A stretch of 64,000 bases of DNA from Solirhodobacter olei (GTDB taxonomy: Bacteria > Pseudomonadota > Alphaproteobacteria > Rhodobacterales > Rhodobacteraceae), in contig NZ_RRYH01000015.1 of NCBI RefSeq assembly GCF_004010155.1, positions 124,001 through 188,000 of the forward strand, given 5' to 3'. Positions 26,497 to 35,607 of the stretch are shown here, in pieces (positions within the stretch are counted from its first letter, which is position 1; every line of letters starts with the position of its first letter). A model generated the notes under the pieces. It was given only the letters and a program-made list of their open reading frames with translations, was not told where the DNA came from and ran no database searches. Made by a program: the position numbers and the translations under genes.

Positions 26497-27058
26497 CCCA
26501 CGCTTCCATGGCTCCTTGCCCCGATGCGGAATCGGCGAGACACGGTCATACGTCGTGGTCACTCGAGTGGCGTCCACGCACTGACGCTTAGGGCGGGCGG
26601 TTACCTCGGCAATGTCCCCAAGAGAACGCCTCTTCGCAGCAACCGCTGCTCCGACTCCTCCACACAGCCATTAGTCAATCTTATAATTGACCCATCGCGC
26701 AGGCGTCAAATATGCGCTTGAAGCGGATTCCCCGTCCTCGATGGCAGAAAGATGTTAGAGAAACGCGATAAGGGATGCCGGTCTCTGCCATATCATCGGC
26801 CCTCGCCATTAGCCCCACAAATGTGACAAAAATCTAACCCTGATTTCCAATTTTCACGAATGCGTGATTTTGTAGCGCACTGATAATAATAGCTATTTTT
26901 TAATCTTAAAATCAAATTTCAGCTTCAAGCTGACTCCTTTTCCCGAGTTTTAGCACATTGGCCAATCCGGGGACATGGACCCGTATTGAAATTTTCGCGG
27001 CATTCCGTATCTTCGCCGTGTGGTGAATGAATGCCACGCTAAAACAGAAGGAAACAAA
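26497..27058. other. AT-rich intergenic stretch of the element
   Basis: A 560-base gap with a strongly AT-rich core (about 26870-26930). A 65-codon frame at 26524-26721 lacks a ribosome site and resembles no protein. The 3' part probably carries the promoter for the gene at 27059. No clear terminator was found. Confidence 0.4.
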
Positions 27059-27445
27059 ATGTTGGACTGCGTATGCAATGAATTGGACTCATCTCCATGG
27101 GTGACCGCTTTTTTGGTTGGGTTTTTCGATAGCCATAAGCCCTCCTACACTGAGAGTGTCGGCCGAGTTCTCAAAATTCGTATGGCAACCGGGGTTTGCC
27201 CGCCCGCAGAGTTGATTGGCGCTGAAACGGATATCACCTTGAACGAGGACGATACATTGATATTGCCGCTTGCTCTGAATGGAATGCCCCCGAGTGATGC
27301 AATTGAAGCAATCTTGAACATTACTCCCGACGATGTTTGCGCGGACTTTCTCATTGGAATTCGGGCGGGAGAAGCTCCGGATGGGACATGGCTGCCACGC
27401 TTCCTCGGCCCGTACAGCGCCAACCCGATGTGGGGAAAGAACTGA
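27059..27445 (+). CDS. Unknown element protein
   Basis: 128 aa. I prefer the ATG at 27059 because AGAAGGAAAC lies directly upstream; an earlier GTG at 27020 has none. Contains two Cys close together (MLDCVCNELD), a moderately hydrophobic middle and an acidic overall character. No family recognised. Its stop overlaps the next start (TGATG). Confidence 0.65.
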   Translation: MLDCVCNELDSSPWVTAFLVGFFDSHKPSYTESVGRVLKIRMATGVCPPAELIGAETDITLNEDDTLILPLALNGMPPSDAIEAILNITPDDVCADFLIGIRAGEAPDGTWLPRFLGPYSANPMWGKN

Positions 27446-27648
27446 TGTGCGACCTTCATTCAGAGCTGATCCAGCAGACCGCCCTGCTCGCCAGCGACGC
27501 CGAACGGATACCGAGCCCGAAGGTTCGAACACGCATGCGCGCTAGATGGCGAGAGATCGGGCGGACCTTGAGTGCAATGGACCCACATGAACGTCGGATG
27601 GGGCCGCTCTGCATTCACCCTGACGGTCGGCCGGGATGTGCGCCATGA
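27445..27648 (+). CDS. Small unknown element protein
   Basis: 67 aa, basic helical middle (KVRTRMRARWREIGRTL). Starts at the TGATG junction with the preceding gene and ends at an ATGA junction with the next, so three small genes (27059-27851) form one coupled unit upstream of the primase-like gene. Confidence 0.6.
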   Translation: MCDLHSELIQQTALLASDAERIPSPKVRTRMRARWREIGRTLSAMDPHERRMGPLCIHPDGRPGCAP

Positions 27649-27851
27649 GCGTGCCCTTCCATTTGCATCGCTCCGCCGAACTGGAAAGCGTTCGCGACTT
27701 GCTACACGACGCGCTCGAACTGGCGGAGGATGTCGGCACACCGGTTGAAACCCGGATCGCAATTGATCGCGCCCTGAAGGCGGTCTGCAAAGATATGACG
27801 CCCATCAGGATCGGCAGGCGCGGGCCCGGCTTCGTACGGGACGCCGGCTAA
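27645..27851 (+). CDS. Small unknown element protein
   Basis: 68 aa. ATG at 27645 in an ATGA overlap with the preceding stop; an ATG nine bases earlier is possible. A single helical domain; no family recognised. Confidence 0.55.
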   Translation: MSVPFHLHRSAELESVRDLLHDALELAEDVGTPVETRIAIDRALKAVCKDMTPIRIGRRGPGFVRDAG

Positions 27852-28013
27852 CCACTGAAGGCGGGCGTCAGCCCGCCTCCCGTAAGTACGAGTGTTTGAC
27901 GGCGGTACTGCCGCACCCCTCGCAGACAAGCGAACACGAAGAGCACCCGAACGCCCGTGCGGCAATCGGCCGTGACCCTTTGTCCAAAATGGCTACGAAG
28001 CATAGGAGAAGAT

Positions 28014-30128
28014 ATGGAAATGTTTGTTGACGTAAGTAACTCGGCCGCTGTCGCCGCTGAAATCGAACCGGAAGAACTGGTAATCCCTGAACCCTCCGCC
28101 ATCGCGAAGGGCGCCAAGGAAATCAGGGATAGTTTCGACCAGAAGCAGCGCGAGCGCATCCGGAAGGCTCAGGCGCTGATACTGTCGGACGCAAGTGAGG
28201 CTCTGCATGAGCTCAGCCGAAAGAAGGTTACGCCCCCTGATGTAGAACTGGCAGTGCTGGTCGCGGGACTGGAGAAGGCGAAAGCACCAGAGAACACCAA
28301 GGTTGAATTTCTCGACGTCCTCCGGGCCGCTTTTCCGAAGCTGGAAAAGACTTGGCTCAAAAACCTCCGTGTGGCGGTGAAAAACATTCTCAAAGCCCCC
28401 AGTCGAAGCGCCGCGCAGGCCATGACGTACAACCTCGTGAACCTGCACGATTTCCGCCATCAAGTCGGCCACGGACTGCGGGAGCTTGAAAGGGCGAACA
28501 AGCACAATCCCACGCTGTTTCGCTACGGCAGCGAAGTAGCCGAGATCCGCACCGACCCCCTGACGGGGGCCGCTGCCATCGAGACGTTGAGCTTTCAGGT
28601 GTTCAAGGCGCGGGTGAATGCCGTTGCCGAATATCGACGTCTCCATTTGGATGGAGAGTCTTCGCAGGGTGTCAGCGTCCCGGAGGATGTCGCCCAGACG
28701 CTCTACGCCCACCCCGAGTTGCCGCTGCCGGTTCTGCGAGGGATTACCCGGACACCCGTCTTCGATACGGAAGGCAATCTGATCAAAGTGCCGGGCTACC
28801 ACAGGGCATCGGGGCTCTATTACGCACCACCACCCGACTTCGCCGTAGATCTCCCGAGCGGGCGCGTCAGCGCCGAAGATGTGACACAGGCCATTGCCGA
28901 TCTGTGCGACCTGTTCTGCGATTTCGAAATGGACGGCCTCTCGCGCGAGGCTTTCACTGCTGCGGTTCTACGCGGCGAGGGCGACAAACAATGGCGCCTA
29001 GCCGGTACGCGCGCCCGTAGCGCCGTGCCGCCGTCCTTCCTCGCCTGTGTCGCTTGGATGTTAGAACAGCCCTGCCGCCCGATGATCGCGGGACCTGTAA
29101 TGGGTCTCCTCGTGTCAAAGACGACGCCGGGAGCGGGCGGAGGGCTGCTGGCCAAGGTCATGCAGATGATCGTGCAGGGATCGACCGCATCTCGGCAGCT
29201 CGCCAAGAGCGAGGACGAACGCCGCAAGGCCATCTTCACTGCATTGAAGGGAAGCCCACCAACCGTATTCTGGGACAATCTCCGCGCAGGTCACGAGGTG
29301 GATAGCGCTGCGCTGGCGTCCCTCCTGACGGAGCCGGTCTGGACCGACCGGGAGCTTGGGCGCAGCGGCGAACGCAGTCTGATGGTCACCGCGTCGTTCA
29401 TCTTCGTCGGAAACCGACCCTTGTTCTCAGATGAGCTGCGCCGCCGCCTGAGTCTGTGCGAGTTGCTGCCGCAGGTGGCCGATCCTGCCGCGCGTGACAC
29501 CAGCAGCTTCGCCCACCCCGACCTGTTTGGAGATGTAAAGCGGGATCGCGTGCGCTACGTCCGGGCCCTGTTGGTGCTGGTGTTGAATTGGATCCAGCAA
29601 GGCCGCCCGTCTCCGAAGTATTCGGTCGCGCCGGGCAGTTACGACGAGTGGCACCGGGTCGTCGTGGGCATCCTTGAGGCCGCTGCACCTCATTGGAAAT
29701 CATGGGGGGCAAACCGCTCCAAGCTGGACGACGTTGCTGGCTCTGACGACACCACCGAGATCGACACACTGCTCGCATTGTGGGCTCAGGAATATGGGCT
29801 CGGGCAGCCTGTGGAGGCATCGGCACTCTGCACGGCGGTCGCTCAAGCGAGGCTGGAGCTGCCGTTGAAGCCCGCGCGACATGGTGACGAATGCGAATAC
29901 AGCTCCAAGTCGCTGGGGCGCTATCTCAAGAGCTTTGCCGGGCGAGTCTTCGAGGTGGAGACCAAAGACGGCGAGAAGTCGGTCGCCGTGCGTCAGCACG
30001 ACAAACGGGGTAAGGGCGGCTATCCATGGCTTCTTGTCGAAGTGGCGCAGAAGCCCAAGGCTGTGCCGAATGCTGTCAGCCTTGCAGCGGGGGCTCAGCG
30101 GCGGGGACGCGGGGGCAACTTCGGGTGA
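28014..30128 (+). CDS. Primase/helicase-like ATPase of integrative elements, Walker A degenerate
   Basis: 704 aa; AGGAGA before the ATG at 28014. The N-terminal half is helical and basic; a middle segment resembles the DNA-processing part of element-borne primase/helicases; a AAA-like core follows at about 360-520. In relatives I know the P-loop reads PGTGKG; here it is PGAGGG (residues 372-377), the Lys replaced by Gly. Later landmarks of the group are present: TVFWDNLRAGHEVDSAALASLLTEPVWTDRELG and FIFVGNRPLFSDELRRR (sensor and Arg). It lies beside an iteron-like region, consistent with an initiator or primase role. Whether it hydrolyses ATP is doubtful. Confidence 0.7.
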   Translation: MEMFVDVSNSAAVAAEIEPEELVIPEPSAIAKGAKEIRDSFDQKQRERIRKAQALILSDASEALHELSRKKVTPPDVELAVLVAGLEKAKAPENTKVEFLDVLRAAFPKLEKTWLKNLRVAVKNILKAPSRSAAQAMTYNLVNLHDFRHQVGHGLRELERANKHNPTLFRYGSEVAEIRTDPLTGAAAIETLSFQVFKARVNAVAEYRRLHLDGESSQGVSVPEDVAQTLYAHPELPLPVLRGITRTPVFDTEGNLIKVPGYHRASGLYYAPPPDFAVDLPSGRVSAEDVTQAIADLCDLFCDFEMDGLSREAFTAAVLRGEGDKQWRLAGTRARSAVPPSFLACVAWMLEQPCRPMIAGPVMGLLVSKTTPGAGGGLLAKVMQMIVQGSTASRQLAKSEDERRKAIFTALKGSPPTVFWDNLRAGHEVDSAALASLLTEPVWTDRELGRSGERSLMVTASFIFVGNRPLFSDELRRRLSLCELLPQVADPAARDTSSFAHPDLFGDVKRDRVRYVRALLVLVLNWIQQGRPSPKYSVAPGSYDEWHRVVVGILEAAAPHWKSWGANRSKLDDVAGSDDTTEIDTLLALWAQEYGLGQPVEASALCTAVAQARLELPLKPARHGDECEYSSKSLGRYLKSFAGRVFEVETKDGEKSVAVRQHDKRGKGGYPWLLVEVAQKPKAVPNAVSLAAGAQRRGRGGNFG

Positions 30129-30633
30129 TCGGATCTGGGCGGCGTCGGCCGCCCTTTCCTATCGCGTTGGTGCAACGTGGCGAGGGACGCGCCGAAGTAC
30201 AGATTACGGCAAATACGCCCGAAAACGGTCGCAAACACGGCCACGAAACCAAAACAAAATTAATGGGTTAGCGCCGTTCACCGTATTGGCGTATTTTAAT
30301 ACCTTGCCCATAGTCCTGTTCAGATCAACACGTATCAGCGTATGTTCTCACAGGCTCTAGCTCCGCCCCCATTACGAATGTTGCAATACGGAAATAGGGC
30401 CGAACTTGCCGCCAAGCCGTTGAAACTGCGTAGAGTTTTTCCACCGTAATTGATGGCCGCAAATACGGCCCCGAGTACCATCTGCTGCTCAAGCACGGCA
30501 CTTGCGCTTCGCGCAGGCCAGACACCCGGAGCAGTCCTTGACCGCATCCGGGCTAAGGCGCATCTATCACTTTGCAGACCATTCGGATATCCGATTCCGA
30601 CACGGCCAAAACTGTTCAGCGTGATTGACAATC
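30129..30633. other. Iteron-like AT-rich region, possible origin
   Basis: About 500 bases without a gene. ATACG or its complement CGTAT occurs seven times between 30213 and 30467 (starts 30213, 30282, 30290, 30331, 30339, 30386, 30463). Longer near-repeats are GCAAATACGCCC (30209) and GCAAATACGGCC (30459). Position directly after the primase-like gene suggests a replication origin or an autoregulatory operator; this is inference. Confidence 0.4.
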
Positions 30634-31890
30634 ATGGAAACCGAGAAGAACGAGAGTCACGATACGACGCAAGAAGATAATAGTCCCGGCACCGGGTCTC
30701 TGCATTCGGCGGCTCAGGCCACTGCTGACCATGCGTTGACCGCTGGCACAATTGCCAATGGGGGTGAACCAATCCGGCTGACTGACATCAATATGCATGG
30801 AATCTCTGCTTCAGCAGGGTTGCCGGGAAGTGAGATCAAGATCTGGACAAGGCTTGCGATGACTTCGGACGACCCGAAGTTTTACCGTATTGTGCCGAAC
30901 CTCGCTTCTTACATCACTGCTCTAGCGCGTAACGCAGGCGCTAATGTCAACTTAGATCGGGCAGACACAGTCTTACTCGTCATCGGACCGGACAACACGG
31001 GCAAGTTGTGGGTGGACACCGTCGCGACCACGCTCAAAGCGATGCCGAAGCGCCCAATGATCGTCGGCGCACCGATCTTCGAGTCTGACATAGCAGACGT
31101 GACAGCCATGGAGTTTCCCTGCGTTACCATCGGACGGCAAGACCGAATCGTTTTCCTATTCCGGCAAGATTGGCGGTTCGCCCTGTTTTTTGACTTCAAT
31201 CGCGATGGAAATTTAGACTTGCCTCGGGCGAGTAGGGACCTTGCCAAGCTTTACCGAAGCCTAAAGTACCGCCACTTATATGATACGCTGGCAGACCAAG
31301 CCGTATTTGGGCGCCTTCGGTCCGCCGGTTGGTTTCCATTCGTTGAGATCGTCGGTCACGAATTTACGGAACTTGCAAACCACTGTGAAGCTGGATTTGA
31401 TCTTGCCGACCAAGAGTTCAAGCTTGTGGCAAGCTTTGATAGAGCCCGACTTGATTCTATGGTTGATAGGTGGCTTACGAAGCCTCACTTTGCGTCCAAG
31501 GAGCCATTTCTAAGGGTTGCGGTTGATGCATTCGAACAGAACAATCCGATTTCTTGCATCAAGACGGTTCTGACCGAGATCGAGGGCGTATTGCAGGCCG
31601 CCTACAAGGCCGCTACCGGCCAAGGGACACGGCAAACAGGCAAGCTTCTTGAATTTGCCAAACTATCGGCTGAGGAAAAGGCAGGAGGCTCAGACTCACT
31701 ACTCTTTCCGTCCGATTTTGCGAAGTATCTCGAAGATTATACGTACGCCAACTTTGATCCCTCGGGCCCGTCTGGTTCTGCGAGCTCGCGACATGCCGTT
31801 GGACACGGTGCCGCTGACGCGACGACATATACTCAAGTTAGGGCTCTGCAGGCACTGCTCACTCTGGATCAAATCGCGTTCTACACCTAG
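30634..31890 (+). CDS. HEPN-like C-terminal domain protein, candidate defence cargo
   Basis: 418 aa. N-terminal ~280 residues unrecognised, mixed alpha/beta. The C-terminal ~110 residues look like a HEPN ribonuclease domain of the type found in bacterial stress and abortive-infection proteins: a helix CIKTVLTEIEGVLQAAYKAA, then the motif RHAVGHG (R386, H391, pattern R-x4-H), then helix VRALQALLTLDQIAF. HEPN RNases cut RNA using this Arg/His pair. Lower GC than the chromosome. No antitoxin-like partner gene is adjacent. The start ATG at 30634 lacks a strong ribosome site. Confidence 0.6.
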   Translation: METEKNESHDTTQEDNSPGTGSLHSAAQATADHALTAGTIANGGEPIRLTDINMHGISASAGLPGSEIKIWTRLAMTSDDPKFYRIVPNLASYITALARNAGANVNLDRADTVLLVIGPDNTGKLWVDTVATTLKAMPKRPMIVGAPIFESDIADVTAMEFPCVTIGRQDRIVFLFRQDWRFALFFDFNRDGNLDLPRASRDLAKLYRSLKYRHLYDTLADQAVFGRLRSAGWFPFVEIVGHEFTELANHCEAGFDLADQEFKLVASFDRARLDSMVDRWLTKPHFASKEPFLRVAVDAFEQNNPISCIKTVLTEIEGVLQAAYKAATGQGTRQTGKLLEFAKLSAEEKAGGSDSLLFPSDFAKYLEDYTYANFDPSGPSGSASSRHAVGHGAADATTYTQVRALQALLTLDQIAFYT

Positions 31891-32176
31891 CGGCAGACTG
31901 CGTCACAGCAGCGAGGCAGGGCATTTGAAAAATCGGCGTTTCAGTCGCTGTCGGACGCTGGCCCGCTGACCTTCCCGAATATTGGCGAAGCGCAATATGG
32001 GTGGGTCCATGACGCAATCCTGATGGGACGTCTATTAAATTCGGCTTGGCGACCACTGAAGCGGTGCCATCACCAAGAATCCAAGCTAAACGTACGAATT
32101 TAATATCGAATCATATCCCCTCTGGCCTATAATTTGGCCTAACGAACATTACGCCAGTTTGGAAATTAGGTTCAGA
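31891..32176. other. Intergenic region upstream of the serine recombinase
   Basis: 286 bases with no supported gene; should contain the promoter and possibly crossover or operator sites of the recombinase. An AT-rich stretch is at 32090-32150. Confidence 0.35.
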
Positions 32177-32851
32177 ATGCGGATTGTGGCCTACATCCGA
32201 GTTTCCACTCGGCGACAAGGGGAAAGCGGACTCGGGATCGAAGCCCAACAGGCCGAGATCGCGGCTTACGCCGCCACCCATGGTGCCAGCATCGCCGCCG
32301 AGTTTATCGAGGTGGAGTCGGGCAAGAAGGACGACCGCCCGGAGCTGCATCGGGCGATCCGCGAAGCCCGGCTGACCGGCTCACGCTTGGTCATCGCGCG
32401 GTTGAATCGACTGTCGAGAAATGCCGCCTTCCTGCTGAACCTGCGCGACTCCGGCGTGGACTTCGTGGCGGCAGACATGCCGAACGCCAACAGCCTGACA
32501 ATCGGTGTCATGGCGCTGGTGGCGCAAGAAGAGCGCGAGGCTATCAGCAGGAACACCAAAGCCGCGTTAGCGGCTGCTCGGGCGCGGGGCCAGAAGCTCG
32601 GCAACCCCAACGGCGCAGCGGCCCTGAGACGCGCAGGGAAGGGCAACACGGCATCCCGGCAGGCTGCTACGGCGCGGGCCGACGCCCGGGCTCACGACCT
32701 CGCTGACGTGCTGGCAGACATCACCGCCAAAGGCCACACGACGCTTCACCAGATCGCCAAGGAGCTGAACCGGCGGGAGATTAGGACGCCGCGCGGCGGG
32801 CGCTGGCATCCGTCCAGCGTGGCGAACATACGAGAGCGGCTAGCTAGCTGA
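32177..32851 (+). CDS. Serine recombinase (resolvase/invertase family)
   Basis: 224 aa from the ATG at 32177. N-terminal catalytic domain: MRIVAYIRVSTRRQGESGLGIEAQQ with the Ser nucleophile in RVST, then RLVIARLNRLSRNAAFLLNL (catalytic Arg pair) and EREAISRNTKAALAAARARGQKLGNP (E helix). The C-terminus has a recombinase-type helix-turn-helix (TLHQIAKELNRREIRTPRGGRW). Length fits resolvases rather than large serine integrases. It may resolve dimers of the element or invert or excise the neighbouring cargo. Confidence 0.92.
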   Translation: MRIVAYIRVSTRRQGESGLGIEAQQAEIAAYAATHGASIAAEFIEVESGKKDDRPELHRAIREARLTGSRLVIARLNRLSRNAAFLLNLRDSGVDFVAADMPNANSLTIGVMALVAQEEREAISRNTKAALAAARARGQKLGNPNGAAALRRAGKGNTASRQAATARADARAHDLADVLADITAKGHTTLHQIAKELNRREIRTPRGGRWHPSSVANIRERLAS

Positions 32852-33876
32852 TCTGGCTCCAGCGCGCGTTTAGCGCGCCGGGGACCCATCAGGGCGGTAG
32901 GGGCATCCTTACGCAACGGGCGCAGTTGCTGACTATGACTAGAATCCCGAATCTGCCCGCTTGCTGATGTTCCATCTCCCGAAAAGGGAAACTTTCACAC
33001 CACGCAAGTCTGACCTTGTCGGCTGGCTCGCCCTGCGACTATGCTATGGGTGTGAGACCAAGCTGGTCGCAAGGCGAGCCTCGCCGGAGCCAGTTTCGCC
33101 GGGCGGTACCATGATTGGTATACGCCCGGCTCCACCCCCACAAGATCCATTAACTTTATCGGCACGTCCAGATGTTAACCCCGCATTGGAAAAGGGGAAT
33201 ACAGTCAAAGTACATTAACATATTGTTTCTAAATGTTATTTTTCTCTAATCGCCAACTTGCGCAGCTTGCAGATGAAGACGTCGGCCTTTCTCCACACGC
33301 CAAGTAAGCACTCGCATAGGTCGTGTGAATGACTCACGAAACGAGTCAAAACAATGAAGGGAGAGCGATTGGGTCACTGCAGCCGGCCCTCGAAAACTGC
33401 GCTTCGCCGCAACAGAAGTGCCGGCATTTCATTCTGCCTTTGTTCGTGCAGCTTATCCAATTGGTGGCCCGAGTCCGCGACCTGCTAGACGATCACTCCG
33501 AGGTGAAGACCACCTGCCCGGCCTGCCGCACCATCACTGTTATCGCGTGCGCGGCAGATTCAACGTGAGCTTGCCCGGCTGACCCAAGACACCCCTATTC
33601 CCTTGACAGTCTCGCATATGTACTTAGTTTGTTCCTGCACCTAGCGGTTATCGGCTCGGCATGTGCCCGCCGTAGGCGGATTTTATTATTTCACGCCCGC
33701 CTAGCCCACTTGGCCGCGATGACAGATGTAAACGCTTATTGATGCCCCCAACATAATCTTGGTGAACCGAACTTGCCAAGGATACGACGGGCCACAAGAA
33801 GGCGTTTCAGCCTACCAGAACGAGGGATAGACGTCCGCCCACAAATCACGGGCCAGAGGAAACCAAGGAGACTCGT
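32852..33876. other. One-kilobase gene-poor region with strong inverted repeats
   Basis: Two hairpins stand out. At 33025-33039 and 33066-33080 a 15-bp inverted repeat (one mismatch) encloses 26 bases. At 33098-33130 an 8-bp GCCGGGCG/CGCCCGGC stem continues into 5 more pairs with a 6-base loop. They could be a structured RNA or recombination sites for the adjacent serine recombinase. An ATG frame at 33329-33568 is listed separately; the remainder appears empty. Confidence 0.45.
33329..33568 (+). CDS. Possible small protein with a CPAC motif
   Basis: 79 aa with an internal hydrophobic helix (FILPLFVQLIQLVARV) and a C-terminal TTCPACRT that could be half of a zinc ribbon. The ribosome site is weak and no homologue is recognised; it may be chance. 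Confidence 0.3.
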   Translation: MTHETSQNNEGRAIGSLQPALENCASPQQKCRHFILPLFVQLIQLVARVRDLLDDHSEVKTTCPACRTITVIACAADST

Positions 33877-34443
33877 GTGGAGTGGAATGATGCAGGTGAT
33901 TACGCAGCTCTGATCGGTGGAATTCTATATCGGAACGTCAAGAATCCTTTGGTAGTCAACGGAACACCTCCTATCACCCTTTCTCGTAATCCAGAAACAA
34001 GCGCACTGGCCGTATCCTTCCAAATATCAGCCGATGATGAAAACATCATCGCCAAGATTGATCGAAACAACGTGACGGTGATTAATGAAAACTTCTACCT
34101 ATACACTGGACAAAAGAGATTCTCAGTTATTCGAATAAAAGGTGGGCAGGTGGTACTCGACTTGAGATACGAGATCGAAGATTCTCCATATGAACTCGAA
34201 TTGTCTACAATCTTCCTGCAAGATGGCTGCCCAGTCATACTTCACCCCGAGCGCACAAAAGTTGCAAAAACAAACGATAACAGCGGCCCCAATCTATCAA
34301 ATTTAACATTGACGTCCCAACGCGACTCGCAGGGAACAGGTATCAAACTCGATCGCGCGGCAATTTATCTTCTTGGTGTTTGCATCGAGAATCTCTCAAA
34401 TGGGGTGGACATCAGCACCGGAGAAGGAAATGCAGATAAATGA
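33877..34443 (+). CDS. Unknown beta-rich protein paired with the DUF2971 protein
   Basis: 188 aa, GTG start at 33877 with AAGGAG six bases before. Alternating hydrophobic pattern (IIAKIDRNNVTVINENFYLYTG, FSVIRIKGGQVVLDLRYEI) suggests a beta sandwich or sheet domain. AT-rich relative to the chromosome. Its last 14 bases overlap the start of the DUF2971 gene, so the two are made together. No family recognised. Confidence 0.7.
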   Translation: MEWNDAGDYAALIGGILYRNVKNPLVVNGTPPITLSRNPETSALAVSFQISADDENIIAKIDRNNVTVINENFYLYTGQKRFSVIRIKGGQVVLDLRYEIEDSPYELELSTIFLQDGCPVILHPERTKVAKTNDNSGPNLSNLTLTSQRDSQGTGIKLDRAAIYLLGVCIENLSNGVDISTGEGNADK

Positions 34444-35395
34444 ACTTCAAGCTGCCGCGCTGAACACGGCGAGGGAGCGTTTCTTCGCAAGCTGGAATCC
34501 GCTCCACGCACCATTCCCCAACCGTCTATATCACTACACGTCCGCCGCAGGTCTAATTGGAATCTTGTCGTCGCGGTCACTATGGTTAACTGACTTGCGA
34601 TATATGAATGACATGTCAGAGCTCCAATTTGCGCAACAGGCCATAGATCAATGCATTTCAGATAAGCTCAGCGACCCAAGCCTGTCGGAAGCCCAAAAGG
34701 AGTTCCTCTCTCGTATTTCGCGAAGCTACAACCCTTTCGATTCTGGTGCCGCTGTATATTCCGCCTCGTTTTGCGAAAACAAGAACCTGCTGAGCCAATG
34801 GAGGGCGTATCGAGGTCAGGGTGGCGGCTATGCGCTTGGATTTGATTTTTTCCACACAATACGACTCTTGGATAGACCCTGCTTCTTGCGCAGAATTATT
34901 TATGGCGTTGAACAGCAAAGATCAATTATTGACGATGCGGTAACCAACCTACTCGCAGGCGTTCACGACGGGAGCAAGGATTTGCAGCTATCAGATGTGT
35001 CTGATCAATTTCTTCCTGCGGCGTGTCAGGTATTTTCCCAGCTTGCAGCAGAACTCCTCTTTTGCCTTAAACACCCGGATTTTCACGAAGAACGTGAGTG
35101 GCGCCTAGTTAGCACTACACCTCAATTGTCGCCGATTCAGCGAGAGCTGATTCCACCTCAATTCCGCGAGTTTCAGGGGAACATAATTCCTTACTATGCC
35201 GTCAGCTATGATAGATCGGTCAAAGCATCCAACGACGACCTCTCCGGAATTGGGTTTCCCATCCAAGAAGTTGTCATCGGCCCCACAGTTAGCGGAGACC
35301 TGAATGAAAGCTCCCTTAGGACATTGATGCTGAGTCTGTCTCGGGACATCGTGCCGAATATCACGAAGTCTGAGATTCCGCTGCGCTGGTTGTGA
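34430..35395 (+). CDS. DUF2971 domain protein
   Basis: 321 aa from ATG 34430, with GGAGAAGG directly upstream. DUF2971 landmarks in order: LYHYTSAAGLIGILSSRSLWLTDLRYMNDMSE, SASFCENKNLLSQWRAYRGQGGGYALGFD, HEEREWRLV. The YHYT...NDMSE layout recalls ADP-ribosyltransferase-like folds, but no activity has been shown by this sequence. It is the last gene of the element before the right end, a common cargo position, and overlaps the beta-rich gene upstream. Confidence 0.8.
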   Translation: MQINELQAAALNTARERFFASWNPLHAPFPNRLYHYTSAAGLIGILSSRSLWLTDLRYMNDMSELQFAQQAIDQCISDKLSDPSLSEAQKEFLSRISRSYNPFDSGAAVYSASFCENKNLLSQWRAYRGQGGGYALGFDFFHTIRLLDRPCFLRRIIYGVEQQRSIIDDAVTNLLAGVHDGSKDLQLSDVSDQFLPAACQVFSQLAAELLFCLKHPDFHEEREWRLVSTTPQLSPIQRELIPPQFREFQGNIIPYYAVSYDRSVKASNDDLSGIGFPIQEVVIGPTVSGDLNESSLRTLMLSLSRDIVPNITKSEIPLRWL

Positions 35396-35607
35396 CTGAA
35401 CACCTACAATCAAACCCGGGGGCGAAGAGGGCCGAACCTCTGCCCGACGGCGCGTGAGTGCCTGTTGCCTTCTGCGTCCCTCCATCATGCGCCGCTACCC
35501 TTCGTCTACAGCACTTCGGAGGTGGGTAGCTCGACTTTGATGCGTCCGACGGAGAGCGAATCCCCTACCCCTCGGCCCGAATTCCGCCTCTTCGCGAACT
35601 CCGTTTT

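Noticed and set aside
26524-26721. 65-codon frame in the element
   Set aside because: No ribosome site, skewed low-complexity composition, no family pattern.
32961-33218. 85-codon frame between the serine recombinase and the small CPAC protein
   Set aside because: It starts at TTG, lacks a ribosome site and runs through the two hairpins.
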